Shown: positions 26,587 to 34,994, counted from the first letter of the stretch. The stretch is 64,000 nucleotides of DNA from Bacillus sp. V3B (GCF_024494465.1 NZ_JAETXM010000014.1:1-64000); one strand, 5' to 3'. The notes: a model not told the origin generated them from the sequence alone. Made by a program: numbers and translations.

Positions 26587-27183
26587 TCATACAGATCTGT
26601 ATGAAGATATATCTGATAATGGATAGACTATTTTACTGTCCCGCATTTCATGTAATAACTCTAATACATTAACGGCCCATGTCACCATAGCCCCATGTAG
26701 CACGTTTGCCGGTTCTAATGATCCTAAACTCAAGATTCCTATGAGGATATCAGGATGGCGAAGTTTATTATTGGTTCCATGTGATAAGACGGCATACCCA
26801 GTTGCGATGACGGCACTATATACCAATACAGTTGGCTGTTTAAAGGAGTAGGCAAGCAGCAGTAAACCGCCTGCTATGAGAGAACGAAATAATCCTTTGC
26901 GTACATTGGGTCTTACATGAACCATTAAGTTACTTAGTGAATGAAAAGGTTGTTGATGAAAAAGTAAAGATACATATCTTAATAAATGGTTTCGTGAGAT
27001 TTCATCTGATGTGTACTGAATCAGCATGGTTTCAGTAATGGGCTGAATGCGTATATCTTGAATGCCCCTTAAAGAGGAAAATATCGATTGAATCGCTTTA
27101 TAATCCTGGTTTTCCCTCAATAAAGGAATATGCAAACGTAGGCGCCCTGGAATATCATGTAGGATATAGAATTTAGGTCTCAC
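26587..27183 (-). CDS. PGRxR (HMA_2-like) domain membrane protein
   Basis: A 198-residue protein: N-terminal ferredoxin-like domain (residues about 1-75) carrying HDIPGRLRLHI in place of the CxxC metal loop of classic HMA domains, then about four hydrophobic helices (106-190). GTG start with AGGAGG 8 bases upstream, 4 bases after the ATPase stop, so the two are translationally linked. The same H-x-x-P-G-R-x-R motif occurs in the three other operon proteins. Probably a partner of the pump. Confidence 0.78.
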   Translation of the reverse strand: MRPKFYILHDIPGRLRLHIPLLRENQDYKAIQSIFSSLRGIQDIRIQPITETMLIQYTSDEISRNHLLRYVSLLFHQQPFHSLSNLMVHVRPNVRKGLFRSLIAGGLLLLAYSFKQPTVLVYSAVIATGYAVLSHGTNNKLRHPDILIGILSLGSLEPANVLHGAMVTWAVNVLELLHEMRDSKIVYPLSDISSYRSV

Positions 27184-27187
27184 ACTT

Positions 27188-29281
27188 CTAGCCTCCTATC
27201 CATAAAATTCTGGCACTATTCAACACTACTCCAATTGTAGCGGCATTATGAATGGCTGCTCCTGCAATAGGAGAAATGATACCAAGTGCTCCTAATAAAA
27301 TAGCTCCTCCATTAATCAAAAATGTGAAAATGAAGTTTTGTTTAATGATATTCATCGTTTTTTTCGATAGTCGAACTAATTCCGGTAGCACTTTTGGATG
27401 ATCGGATGTAATGATGATATCACTTGCTTCGGAAGCGATATCTGTTCTTTTTCGCCCCATTGTTACTCCAATATTTGCGTGAGCTAAAGCTGGAGCATCA
27501 TTAATTCCGTCTCCCACCATCATAACGGTACTGTTCCGTCTATATTGCTTTATATACTTTACTTTATCTTCAGGTAAGGTTTCTGCATGGTACCAATTGA
27601 GGTGAAGTCGCTGCGCCATCTCTCTTGCTACTGTTCTTTTATCTCCCGTTAGCATAATAATGTCATGGATTCCTTGGTATCGTAACTGGCGCAATGCGTG
27701 GTGCATACCAGAACGAATTCGGTCAAAGATACTAATAACACCCAATAAGGTTCTGTCATACGCTACATAAATTATATTTTCATCTTTCTCTAAATGATGA
27801 ACAAAATGGTCCATGTTTACTTTCAGTTCTTTCATAAAGTGAAGGCTGCCCACTCCAATTTGTTTTCCCTGGAAAAGGGTTGTAATCCCTTTTCCAATTA
27901 CAGTGTCTACTTGTGCGTTCTCATCTCGTACAGGTATCTCTATCTTCCATTCTTCTGCCTGTTTGATGATTGCATCGGCAATAGGGTGAGACGAACTCTT
28001 TTCTACAGCTGCCGCCAACCGGATCACTTCTTTTTGTTCATAACCATCACATGAAATGACTTGTTGTACAACGGGTGTTCCTTCTGTAATGGTACCTGTC
28101 TTATCCAAAATAATGGTTTCTACTTGAGCCATCTCTTCAATATAATTGCTTCCTTTTACTAATGCCCCCTGTTTTGCTGCTTTTCCGATTGACGCATAGA
28201 GGGCAGTAGCTGTGGACAATTTAATTCCACAGACAAAATCAATGACTAACATATTCATCGCTCGATTTACATTTCGAGTTAACAAAAAGGTAATCAGCGC
28301 TAATCCAAACGAAACAGGAACCATTTTTTCGGCTAATGTATTAGCCATGTTTTGGATAGGAGCTTGTTTTTCTTGCGCTTCTTCTAACAATTTGACAATC
28401 TGGGAAAGGGCCGTATCACCTCCCACCTTTTCAACAAGAATGGTAAGCTGGCCATTCAGTAAGATACTCCCCGCATAAACTTGTTGCTCTTTTCCTGTTT
28501 CTTTAGGCATGTATTCTCCCGTAATAGAGGATTCGTCAACCGTTCCATACCCCCGAGATACCATTCCATCAACAGGAATTTTTTCTCCTGTAAATACAAC
28601 AACCGTATCACCTACTTGCACTTGATCCAGTGCTACTTTTTCTTCTACCGCTTTTTCGTTTAATCTCCATGCATATGTTGTAGCAAGTTCTAATACAGAA
28701 TGGATATACTCCTTCGTTTTTTTAGAAGTATAATCTGTTAGCCATTCACTAATAGTAGACATGATGGTAACAATAAGTGCAGAACCTGGATTCCTTATAT
28801 AGAGAGAGGCAAAAATAGAAGCTGCAGTTAACGTGTTTGCGTTTGCTTTTCGACTCTTGAAGAGACTTATAATCCCATCTTTTATAACGTCAAGGGATGT
28901 AAAAACAGAGGTAATTACAGCTGCCCAATGTCCAGCGTTTTTCACTGCTGTAGAAAATGGGCTACGTTGGATATACCAGTTTGCTAGAAACATAGTTGTA
29001 CAAGTCACCGTAGGTACGAGTTTTTCCCATGAGAATGATTGGATTTTTCCCTTTTGCTTCTTGGCAAACAATTGTTGAAGAGACTTTTTCAGCGCTTGAA
29101 AGGATACCGCAGTGTCGTGATGAATGAGCACATTACCTGTTTCTTGAGTGTATGTAGCTGAGTAAACATGAGGAAGCGACCGAATAAAACATTCAATCAT
29201 CGTCGGACTAAAAGAACTATTTAGATGAAAACGGGTTCGACCAGGTAAAGAGTGAACCACACTAAGCATGCGGCGGGTCAC
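27188..29281 (-). CDS. P1B-type metal-transporting ATPase with PGRxR N-domain
   Basis: A 697-residue P-type ATPase. N-terminal HMA-like domain with HSLPGRTRFHL (no CxxC); actuator TGE at 254-256; transmembrane CGIKLS at 351-356 where copper/zinc pumps have CPx; phosphorylation site DKTGT at 393; HP motif SSHPIADA near 431; hinge GDGINDAP at 591-598; and the P1B-type HNAAT..VVLNSARIL end. It should export a metal ion using ATP. The absence of CPC/CPH and CxxC points away from Cu/Cd toward the CtpC-like, Mn-type branch, but the ion is not determined. GTG start; overlaps the upstream gene by 20 bases. Confidence 0.9.
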   Translation of the reverse strand: MTRRMLSVVHSLPGRTRFHLNSSFSPTMIECFIRSLPHVYSATYTQETGNVLIHHDTAVSFQALKKSLQQLFAKKQKGKIQSFSWEKLVPTVTCTTMFLANWYIQRSPFSTAVKNAGHWAAVITSVFTSLDVIKDGIISLFKSRKANANTLTAASIFASLYIRNPGSALIVTIMSTISEWLTDYTSKKTKEYIHSVLELATTYAWRLNEKAVEEKVALDQVQVGDTVVVFTGEKIPVDGMVSRGYGTVDESSITGEYMPKETGKEQQVYAGSILLNGQLTILVEKVGGDTALSQIVKLLEEAQEKQAPIQNMANTLAEKMVPVSFGLALITFLLTRNVNRAMNMLVIDFVCGIKLSTATALYASIGKAAKQGALVKGSNYIEEMAQVETIILDKTGTITEGTPVVQQVISCDGYEQKEVIRLAAAVEKSSSHPIADAIIKQAEEWKIEIPVRDENAQVDTVIGKGITTLFQGKQIGVGSLHFMKELKVNMDHFVHHLEKDENIIYVAYDRTLLGVISIFDRIRSGMHHALRQLRYQGIHDIIMLTGDKRTVAREMAQRLHLNWYHAETLPEDKVKYIKQYRRNSTVMMVGDGINDAPALAHANIGVTMGRKRTDIASEASDIIITSDHPKVLPELVRLSKKTMNIIKQNFIFTFLINGGAILLGALGIISPIAGAAIHNAATIGVVLNSARILWIGG

Positions 29282-29801
29282 TTCCTTTCCCTTTTATTAT
29301 CGTATAAGCCCAATAGAATAAACTAGATGAAAATGTAGGAGCACTACTGAACGCATGAATGCCTTTTCCTAATAAAAACAAGGCAAACAAACTATCGAAA
29401 TCAGCAAATCCATTCGTTTGTTTTTTAATTCCTCTATCTACGAACCCTAATGTTTGTTGCATTCCTCTCATAAGCATAGCATCTGTATAAAGAAGTGCAT
29501 CTGATGCAGTTTGAACAATGAACTGCATTAATTCATCTAACTCTTGCTGACTAATATGGGGAACGACAAATTTTAATATGAGGCTACCTGTAATAGGCGA
29601 GGCTTCAGCGGTTAAGATCAAAGGATACTTTTCTATATTCTTGTTTAATGCGTTAGCTACTATATCATTTTTCCAGCTATCACATTGTAAACGTAGTCTT
29701 CCCGGCATGGCATGTAAAACTTTTACTTTTTGGTCTCGAAACTGAGACATCACTTTTGGAATAACTAAGGATGCACCTATCCCCAAAAGGCTAGATTTCA
29801 T
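29262..29801 (-). CDS. PGRxR (HMA_2-like) domain protein
   Basis: A 179-residue protein: an N-terminal hydrophobic stretch, then the ferredoxin-like domain with HAMPGRLRLQC near residue 30, a helical middle (about 95-125) and a short hydrophobic segment near 137-165. AAGGAGAG stands before the ATG. It overlaps the ATPase start by 20 bases and follows the first operon gene by 13 bases. Likely a membrane-associated partner or metal chaperone of the ATPase. Confidence 0.78.
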   Translation of the reverse strand: MKSSLLGIGASLVIPKVMSQFRDQKVKVLHAMPGRLRLQCDSWKNDIVANALNKNIEKYPLILTAEASPITGSLILKFVVPHISQQELDELMQFIVQTASDALLYTDAMLMRGMQQTLGFVDRGIKKQTNGFADFDSLFALFLLGKGIHAFSSAPTFSSSLFYWAYTIIKGKGSDPPHA

Positions 29802-29814
29802 GCTGCATCTCTCC

Positions 29815-30129
29815 TTACTTCATATATTCTGTTGTATAGACTTGATCAAGTACTCGAAACCATGAATCTAGCTCTTTTATATTTGTGTCATAGGAAGCGT
29901 CATATGTAATGACCAAACTTCCTGTTACCAGAGTTGATTGAACAGAAAAAACCAGTGGTTGTAGTTGTAACTCGTTTACAATTTTTTCAATCAAATCCGT
30001 ATTCGTTTTCCAACGGGGAGACTGAAGACGGATACGTCCAGGGATAAAGTGCACCATCTTAATATCATATTTTCCTAGCTTGCGCTCGACATGCTTAATC
30101 AACATATATTCTGTAAATTTCCCCAACAT
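29815..30129 (-). CDS. PGRxR (HMA_2-like) single-domain protein
   Basis: A 104-residue soluble protein, first gene of the operon, carrying HFIPGRIRLQS near residue 27 within a beta-alpha-beta-type domain ending TGSLVITYDAS. GGAGGG is only 3 bases from the ATG at 30129; the next codon is TTG at better spacing, so the true start may be one codon later. It looks like a free-standing version of the N-domain of the pump. Confidence 0.75.
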   Translation of the reverse strand: MLGKFTEYMLIKHVERKLGKYDIKMVHFIPGRIRLQSPRWKTNTDLIEKIVNELQLQPLVFSVQSTLVTGSLVITYDASYDTNIKELDSWFRVLDQVYTTEYMK

Positions 30130-30553
30130 TACCCTCCATACCTATCTTTTTTAAAAATATTACCAAATAAGATGATTTGAAACAACCTTTTTCGGTGATA
30201 AATGTTTGAATTTTTAAAAAATATAAAAATTAAATCGGTTAAGAGTTAGGGCCGTTGCTATATATAAAATTATCCTGAGAAAAAATCAATAATTAAAAAT
30301 AAAAATCTTGATTATGCGCTAATATCAAATTATGTGAAGGACGAGAAGTCCTGTCGCAACGTCTGTACTAACACTTTTTGTGGAAGTCTTCTTTATATTT
30401 TTGGAGTTGGAGCAGGGTTGGCATAGCCTCTTTATAAGTATTATCAATCATCACAAATTATCCAGATTAGATGACAGTACTCTCTAGAAATTGGATGGTG
30501 ATTGTCAGCTGGTTTAATTATTTTTTTATTATTAAGTATATTACATTGTTTTA
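30130..30553. other. divergent intergenic region upstream of the metal operon
   Basis: No gene. It holds a GGAC-GAGAA-GTCC hairpin near 30338-30351 and a TTGGATGGTGATTGTCAG stretch near 30494 related to the dispersed palindromes. The promoter of the minus-strand operon should lie in the AT-rich first 170 bases but is not obvious. Confidence 0.3.
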
Positions 30554-30583
30554 TTGACATTGATAATCATTTTCATTTATAAT
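30554..30583 (+). promoter_or_regulatory. strong SigA promoter of the DUF2325 gene
   Basis: Consensus TTGACA at 30554-30559 and consensus TATAAT at 30578-30583 with an 18-base spacer that contains a Fur-like box. Confidence 0.78.
30561..30575 (+). promoter_or_regulatory. Fur box in the promoter spacer
   Basis: TGATAATCATTTTCA matches the 7-1-7 Fur consensus TGATAATNATTATCA at 14 of 15 positions. Its position between -35 and -10 would let the regulator block RNA polymerase. Confidence 0.7.
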
Positions 30584-30719
30584 GTTACTTAATTAAATAA
30601 TCGTTATTTTTATTTAATGAGAGATGTTTAAATATATATAAATTTTTCTTTCCTCATTGTGTTTTATAAGATGAAGAAACAGCTGAAAGTGAACGATTTA
30701 AAGGGTGGAGGAGATATCC

Positions 30720-31001
30720 ATGAGTTCTTTACTTATTATAGGTGCAGATCATTTGGGAGTTATTCGGGACAAGTTATCTTCTGTTGGATTTGATGAAATC
30801 TTACATATTAATGGGAGAAAAGTAAAAATGGTTAAAAGAGCGATACCTGAAAATATAAATTGCATACTAGTTTTAACAGATTATGTGAATCATAATTTGT
30901 CCACCGTTATGAAACAGCGAGCTAAAAATCAATCGATCCCTATTTTTTATGCAAAGCGTTCTTGGTGTTCCATCCATAAAGCACTTAAAGGGATGGTATA
31001 G
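30720..31001 (+). CDS. DUF2325 domain protein
   Basis: A 93-residue soluble protein of the DUF2325 type: MSSLLIIGADHLGVI start, Rossmann-like alternation, a central VLVLTDYVNH segment near 55-65 and an IPIFYAKRSWCSIHKAL end. GGAGGAG lies 6 bases before the ATG at 30720. DUF2325 has no established biochemical role. The strong promoter with an embedded Fur box suggests iron- (or Mn-) responsive expression. Confidence 0.82.
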   Translation: MSSLLIIGADHLGVIRDKLSSVGFDEILHINGRKVKMVKRAIPENINCILVLTDYVNHNLSTVMKQRAKNQSIPIFYAKRSWCSIHKALKGMV

Positions 31002-31023
31002 CTTAAAAATTTTTCGTTTTCAT

Positions 31024-31038
31024 TGAGAATTATTATCA
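31024..31038 (+). promoter_or_regulatory. second Fur-like box
   Basis: TGAGAATTATTATCA matches TGATAATNATTATCA at 14 of 15 positions, between the DUF2325 gene and the IDEAL protein gene. Confidence 0.68.
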
Positions 31039-31157
31039 CTAATGAATAAACTGAATGTCAATTTTTTATACTGATCAAAAGGGTAAGCTTATTAATAGAC
31101 CAATCTAAAAATCCAGATTTTATTTAAAAACCATATGATATAAGGGGAGAGAAGAGG

Positions 31158-31559
31158 ATGTTTCGGCATTTCATTGCAATAAAAACGTTTGAACATCAAA
31201 TGGACTGTTTTTGTTCGGATGGTACTCATGCAGAGGTTTTAACCATTCATAAAGAAGATATAATCGAAATCATTAATGAACGCAAATTTATGATTGAAAA
31301 AGGATGGTATTTTTTAATTAGGATGAATAACCAATATAATTTCCATATAGCCCTTGAAGATTTAGAGCGGTATTATCTGAATGAACGACTTTTATCTTTG
31401 ATTGACATTGAACTAGCGTTAAACTATTTACAATTTAAGGTCGATCAAGCTCTAGATACAGGGGATGAAGAGTTATTTTTGAACTTCACAAAGAAACTAA
31501 AAGAATCACGTGACCTTAAGATGAAATTGGAGCAGTGTGTACATAACGTAGCAGTATAA
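31158..31559 (+). CDS. IDEAL-domain protein
   Basis: A 133-residue soluble protein. The C-terminal part (about residues 80-118) matches the short IDEAL domain: LIDIELALNYLQFKVDQALD followed by TGDEELFLNFTKKLKES. The N-terminal 75 residues are an unassigned mixed domain. IDEAL is found C-terminally in various Bacillus proteins, including competence regulator ComK-associated families, but its role is unclear. Separate Fur-like box 120 bases upstream. GGGGAGAGAAGAGG precedes the ATG. Confidence 0.7.
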   Translation: MFRHFIAIKTFEHQMDCFCSDGTHAEVLTIHKEDIIEIINERKFMIEKGWYFLIRMNNQYNFHIALEDLERYYLNERLLSLIDIELALNYLQFKVDQALDTGDEELFLNFTKKLKESRDLKMKLEQCVHNVAV

Positions 31560-31763
31560 AATGACTTTTTCTCATAGGAGATTAACGTCCAGAAAGCTGA
31601 TTGATTAAGTTAAATGTTTTGGAGTTCATAAATTTATTTCCTATAAATTTTGATGTCAGAAATAAGCCTGAAGCAATTCCGTTTTGTATTGTAGTAATAA
31701 AAGAGTACAGAATATTTCGAAAAAAAGAATTGGTTCTCCATTACTTATTCTAACTTCTTGATA

Positions 31764-31790
31764 AGCTATATAGGAGGAAGTTATATAGCT
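31764..31790. repeat. AGCTATATA inverted repeat
   Basis: AGCTATATA and TATATAGCT pair perfectly around a 9-base loop, without a T-run; in the convergent gap between the IDEAL gene and dapA. Confidence 0.5.
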
Positions 31791-31837
31791 ACTTTTATAA
31801 TAAAAAGTTAAAAATTGTAAATTGGATAGAAGCAAAC

Positions 31838-31860
31838 AGGGACAGTGATGAACTGTCCCT
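31838..31860. terminator. AGGGACAGT / ACTGTCCCT hairpin after dapA
   Basis: A perfect 9-bp stem, 15 bases past the dapA stop; the T-run is poor, so efficiency is uncertain. The same ACTGTCCC word occurs at 353. Confidence 0.5.
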
Positions 31861-31875
31861 CGATACTCCATTTTC

Positions 31876-32772
31876 TTAGCTAGCTTCTTCTTTTGCCTTT
31901 ACATCTAGTAGTTGTAAAGTTTGTTGTAATACTCTTTTTTCTTCATCGTTTAAAGGAACCATTGGTAAACGAACACTACCAACAGAGATTCCATTTAGAT
32001 TTAATGCTGCTTTGACTGGTGATGGACTTGGCGCAGCAAATAGTGCTTTCATGATTGGGAGGAGGTTACGATGAAGTGAAGCAGCCTCTTGGTGATTCCC
32101 ATTAGTAAAGTGTTGAATCATCGTTTGCATTTCATTCCCCATAATATGAGAAGCAACTGAAATAACGCCTGCTCCGCCAATTGATAAAGCTGGTAAAGTT
32201 AAACCGTCATCTCCACTGTACAACGTAAAATGATCAGGGGTTTGGCTAATAATTTCAGCCATCGCATCTAAATTGCCACTTGCATCTTTTAGTGAAACAA
32301 TGTTTGGAATCTTTGAGAGACGAACGATTGTTTCTACAGACATATTGACAACGCTTCGCCCTGGTATATTATAAAGCATGACCGGTAATGCTGTTGATTC
32401 AGCAATGGCTTTAAAGTGTTGGTATAGTCCTTCTTGAGACGGCTTGTTATAGTATGGAACAACAAGCATTATCCCGTCGACTCCTGTTTTTTCTGCAAGA
32501 CTTGTTAAGTTAATGGAAGCTCTTGTGTTATTGGAACCAGTGCCAGCGATAACAGGAACTCTTCCATCAACAACCTTAACCACAAATTTAAATAATTCCA
32601 CTTTCTCTTCTGTTGTTAATGTAGGTGACTCCCCTGTTGTCCCAGCTACCACTAAACCGTCAGAGCCATTGGCAATTAAATAATTGACTAATTTTTTTGT
32701 CGCATTGTAATCAATCTCACCATTTTGATCAAATGGAGTAACCATTGCAGTTAAAAGTTGTCCGAAATTCAT
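31876..32772 (-). CDS. dapA: 4-hydroxy-tetrahydrodipicolinate synthase
   Basis: A 298-residue TIM-barrel aldolase. GTTGES at 44-49, catalytic Tyr134 in YNIPGR and Schiff-base Lys162 in SLKDASG are all present. It condenses pyruvate and aspartate semialdehyde, the first committed step toward diaminopimelate, lysine and the spore component dipicolinate. GGAGA lies 5 bases before the ATG. It is monocistronic and controlled by the lysine riboswitch and attenuator upstream. Confidence 0.95.
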   Translation of the reverse strand: MNFGQLLTAMVTPFDQNGEIDYNATKKLVNYLIANGSDGLVVAGTTGESPTLTTEEKVELFKFVVKVVDGRVPVIAGTGSNNTRASINLTSLAEKTGVDGIMLVVPYYNKPSQEGLYQHFKAIAESTALPVMLYNIPGRSVVNMSVETIVRLSKIPNIVSLKDASGNLDAMAEIISQTPDHFTLYSGDDGLTLPALSIGGAGVISVASHIMGNEMQTMIQHFTNGNHQEAASLHRNLLPIMKALFAAPSPSPVKAALNLNGISVGSVRLPMVPLNDEEKRVLQQTLQLLDVKAKEEAS

Positions 32773-32840
32773 TACTTCTCCACTTCCTTTTAATTATTTT
32801 TTAAAAATTAGAGGGAGAAGGGCAATTAGTAAGTAAACGC

Positions 32841-32870
32841 AAAAAAGCAACAACGAGGGTCGCTGTTGCA
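32841..32870 (-). terminator. attenuator terminator of the dapA leader
   Basis: On the minus strand GCAACAGCGA and TCGTTGTTGC pair and are followed by six T; it lies between the lysine aptamer and dapA, as expected for transcription attenuation. Confidence 0.82.
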
Positions 32871-32902
32871 GTAGAAACAATAGGTAACAAAGTTCCAGTG
32901 CG

Positions 32903-33078
32903 TAAGATAGCCCTCCATATAGCTTCCTATATGACAGTTCTGTATTTATTCAATAGCAGAACCAGCTTCAAGAAAAATGAGATTCTCTCCACTTCGGCAA
33001 ATTCCCCTTTTCACAAACGTCACAGGACCTCATTATCCTCTGATTGTGTACTTATGGTCTTTGCACCTCTATCCTTAC
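32903..33078 (-). ncRNA. lysine riboswitch (L-box) upstream of dapA
   Basis: Read on the minus strand the leader has the L-box landmarks in order: AAGGATAGAGGTGCAAAGAC at the 5' side, GAAAAGGGGAATTTGCCGAAG in the core (stated here in parts: AAAAGGGG then AATTTGCCGAAG), a CAGAACTGTC hairpin, TATAGGAAGCTATAT, and the closing GAGGGCTATCTT that pairs with the 5' AAGGATAG as P1. A terminator follows. Lysine binding should stop transcription before dapA. Confidence 0.88.
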
Positions 33079-33332
33079 TTCAAAAAATATTGAAATAAGA
33101 AATTATTTAATTTAATTAAATTAAATAATATCAGTTTTTTCTTTCGATTGCAACGACAAGTTTGAGAAGGGAGGTAGGCTTCTTGCTCTAGTCAATGTGG
33201 TGGAAATGAACGAAAGGAAGGAGCTTTTATCACCATCAATCGCAGAATTTAAAATATATCGTTTTTTGGGAGAGGGTAGCATACACTAATTATAATGAAG
33301 TATCCTTAATGATTTAAAAAGGAGGGCTTTTA

Positions 33333-34718
33333 ATGATGGCAAGCCAGACAGATGCAATCGTCCAACAGTCATTGGATGCTTTGTTAGAAGACAAGTCCTT
33401 TTTACCCAGTTTACATGGTCAATTTAGAAAACAAGCATTTACATCGTTAGCCTCTATCCTTTCTACTCCTAATCATATCCATAAATCTTTTTTACGAATC
33501 CCTTTAGAAAAAGGAAAGGTTGTTCGCATTCCTGCTTTTCGTGTTCAGCATAATAATACACTAGGACCTTATAAAGGTGGGATACGATTTCATGAATCTG
33601 TGAATGAGGAGGAAATGATAAATCTTTCCGCTTTAATGACACTTAAAAATGCTCTCCATGAAGTGCCTTTTGGCGGAGGTAAAGGAGGTGTTGTCATGAA
33701 TCCTAAAGATTTCTCAGAAAAGGAACTGCATACCATCTGCAAAAAATATGTTCGTTACTTTAGTAATAGTTTAGGAACTGACAAGGATATCCCTGCACCT
33801 GACGTTGGTACCGGTGAGCGGGAAATGGATTGGATGATGGCAGAATATAAAAGTATCCGACTAGGTAAGCCATACAGAGGGAGCTTCACTGGGAAGAGTG
33901 TTGTTAATGGAGGTTCATTAGGACGAAAGGATGCTACTGGTAAAGGTGTGTATTTTACATTTCGATACATGGTTAATGATTTCTTGAAAGAACAGGGAAA
34001 GGTGCTTTCTCAGAGTAACAATAAATTTGCAAAAACAGCATTAACTTTTAGGGATCGTCCGCTAAAAATCGCTATTCAAGGTTTTGGAAATGTAGGCTCT
34101 GTTGTGGCTCTAGAAGCTTATCATTGTCCTTTTTTACAAAATGAAGTTATTGCTGTGAGTGATCGAAATGTTACACTATATAACTCTAAAGGACTCGATA
34201 TTCCAGCACTAGTAGAATTTAAATTGCAAAATGGGGGAGATCTGCCTAATACGGAAGAACAATTGGCCCAATGTAATGTAAAAGCAGAAATCCATGACCG
34301 CGAAGAGGTTCTCTATCTAGTAGATGCTGAGGTATTGGTTTTGGCCGCATTAGAAGGTCAAATTCATAAAAATAACATGGGAAAAGTGAAAGCCAAATTG
34401 ATTGTAGAAGGGGCAAACGCACCAGTGACCGGTGAAGCAGATAAATTCCTTAGTGATAAAGGGGTGATTTTGATCCCCGATATTTTGGCAAACGCAGGTG
34501 GTGTCATTGTTTCCTATTTTGAATGGCTACAAGGTCGTGAAACACAGTTTTATAGTGAGGAAGAAGTATTTAAGCTTCTCTTTGATAAGATGAGATCCAC
34601 ATTAACGATCATTCTTCCACGGTTTTTTGCTGATCCATTTCCTTTACGTCAAAATTGCTATATTCAGGCTGTTATGAAAATATGTACCGTTTTATATCGT
34701 CAAGGAAAGTTATACTAA
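33333..34718 (+). CDS. Glu/Leu/Phe/Val-type NAD(P)-dependent dehydrogenase
   Basis: A 461-residue amino-acid dehydrogenase, length and motifs those of glutamate dehydrogenase: GPYKGGIRFH near 78-87, catalytic Lys in PFGGGKGGV near 115, DVGTGEREMDWM near 157 and the dinucleotide-binding IQGFGNVGS near 250. It interconverts an amino acid and its oxo acid with ammonia release. The insert after residue 212 and divergent C-terminus differ from RocG/GudB, so I do not give a gene name. AAGGAGGGC precedes an ATGATG start. Confidence 0.88.
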   Translation: MMASQTDAIVQQSLDALLEDKSFLPSLHGQFRKQAFTSLASILSTPNHIHKSFLRIPLEKGKVVRIPAFRVQHNNTLGPYKGGIRFHESVNEEEMINLSALMTLKNALHEVPFGGGKGGVVMNPKDFSEKELHTICKKYVRYFSNSLGTDKDIPAPDVGTGEREMDWMMAEYKSIRLGKPYRGSFTGKSVVNGGSLGRKDATGKGVYFTFRYMVNDFLKEQGKVLSQSNNKFAKTALTFRDRPLKIAIQGFGNVGSVVALEAYHCPFLQNEVIAVSDRNVTLYNSKGLDIPALVEFKLQNGGDLPNTEEQLAQCNVKAEIHDREEVLYLVDAEVLVLAALEGQIHKNNMGKVKAKLIVEGANAPVTGEADKFLSDKGVILIPDILANAGGVIVSYFEWLQGRETQFYSEEEVFKLLFDKMRSTLTIILPRFFADPFPLRQNCYIQAVMKICTVLYRQGKLY

Positions 34719-34733
34719 GAAAATTAGGTTTGT

Positions 34734-34772
34734 AAGAGGGGGAGTTGATCTACTTTACTACCCCTCTTTTTA
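34734..34772 (+). terminator. terminator AAGAGGGG / CCCCTCTT
   Basis: An 8-bp stem with a 19-base loop and T-run, just after the dehydrogenase. Confidence 0.8.
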
Positions 34773-34865
34773 ACGTTTAGGAGGTGGCTAGATTACAAAA
34801 AAGGGACCTTCAAAGGGAAAAGAATGAAAATGAAGTAGGCTAATGGTTATAAGTAAACTATAGTA

Positions 34866-34950
34866 GGAGCAGTTTCTGAAGAGTATGCATACGTTGTAGC
34901 ACCGAAGGGTTCACAATCTCAGGCAAAAGGACAGAAGAGTAACAATATCT
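34866..34950 (+). ncRNA. glycine riboswitch (gcvT-type, single aptamer)
   Basis: The leader contains GCACCGAAGGG and, after a short loop, CTCAGGCAAAAGGACAG, the two most conserved blocks of the glycine aptamer. TTTCTG before and CAGAAG after can close P1. Only one aptamer is seen. An intrinsic terminator follows at 34966-34994 and tnrA begins at 35040. Usual targets are glycine cleavage genes or glycine/alanine permeases, so this placement is odd. Confidence 0.82.
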
Positions 34951-34965
34951 ATTTGTCATAACGAT

Positions 34966-34994
34966 GAGGTTGGTGAACACTAATCTCTTTTTTT
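34966..34994 (+). terminator. expression-platform terminator
   Basis: GAGGTTGGTG pairs with CACTAATCTC (two G-T pairs, 2-base loop), followed by seven T. Sits between the glycine aptamer and tnrA. Confidence 0.78.

Noticed and set aside
26184-30129. Copper or cadmium export assignment for the P-type ATPase operon
   Set aside because: No CxxC in any N-domain and no CPC/CPH in the membrane; the ion cannot be named from sequence.
33755-33970. Minus-strand frame inside the glutamate dehydrogenase-like gene
   Set aside because: Antisense shadow of a strongly conserved coding region.
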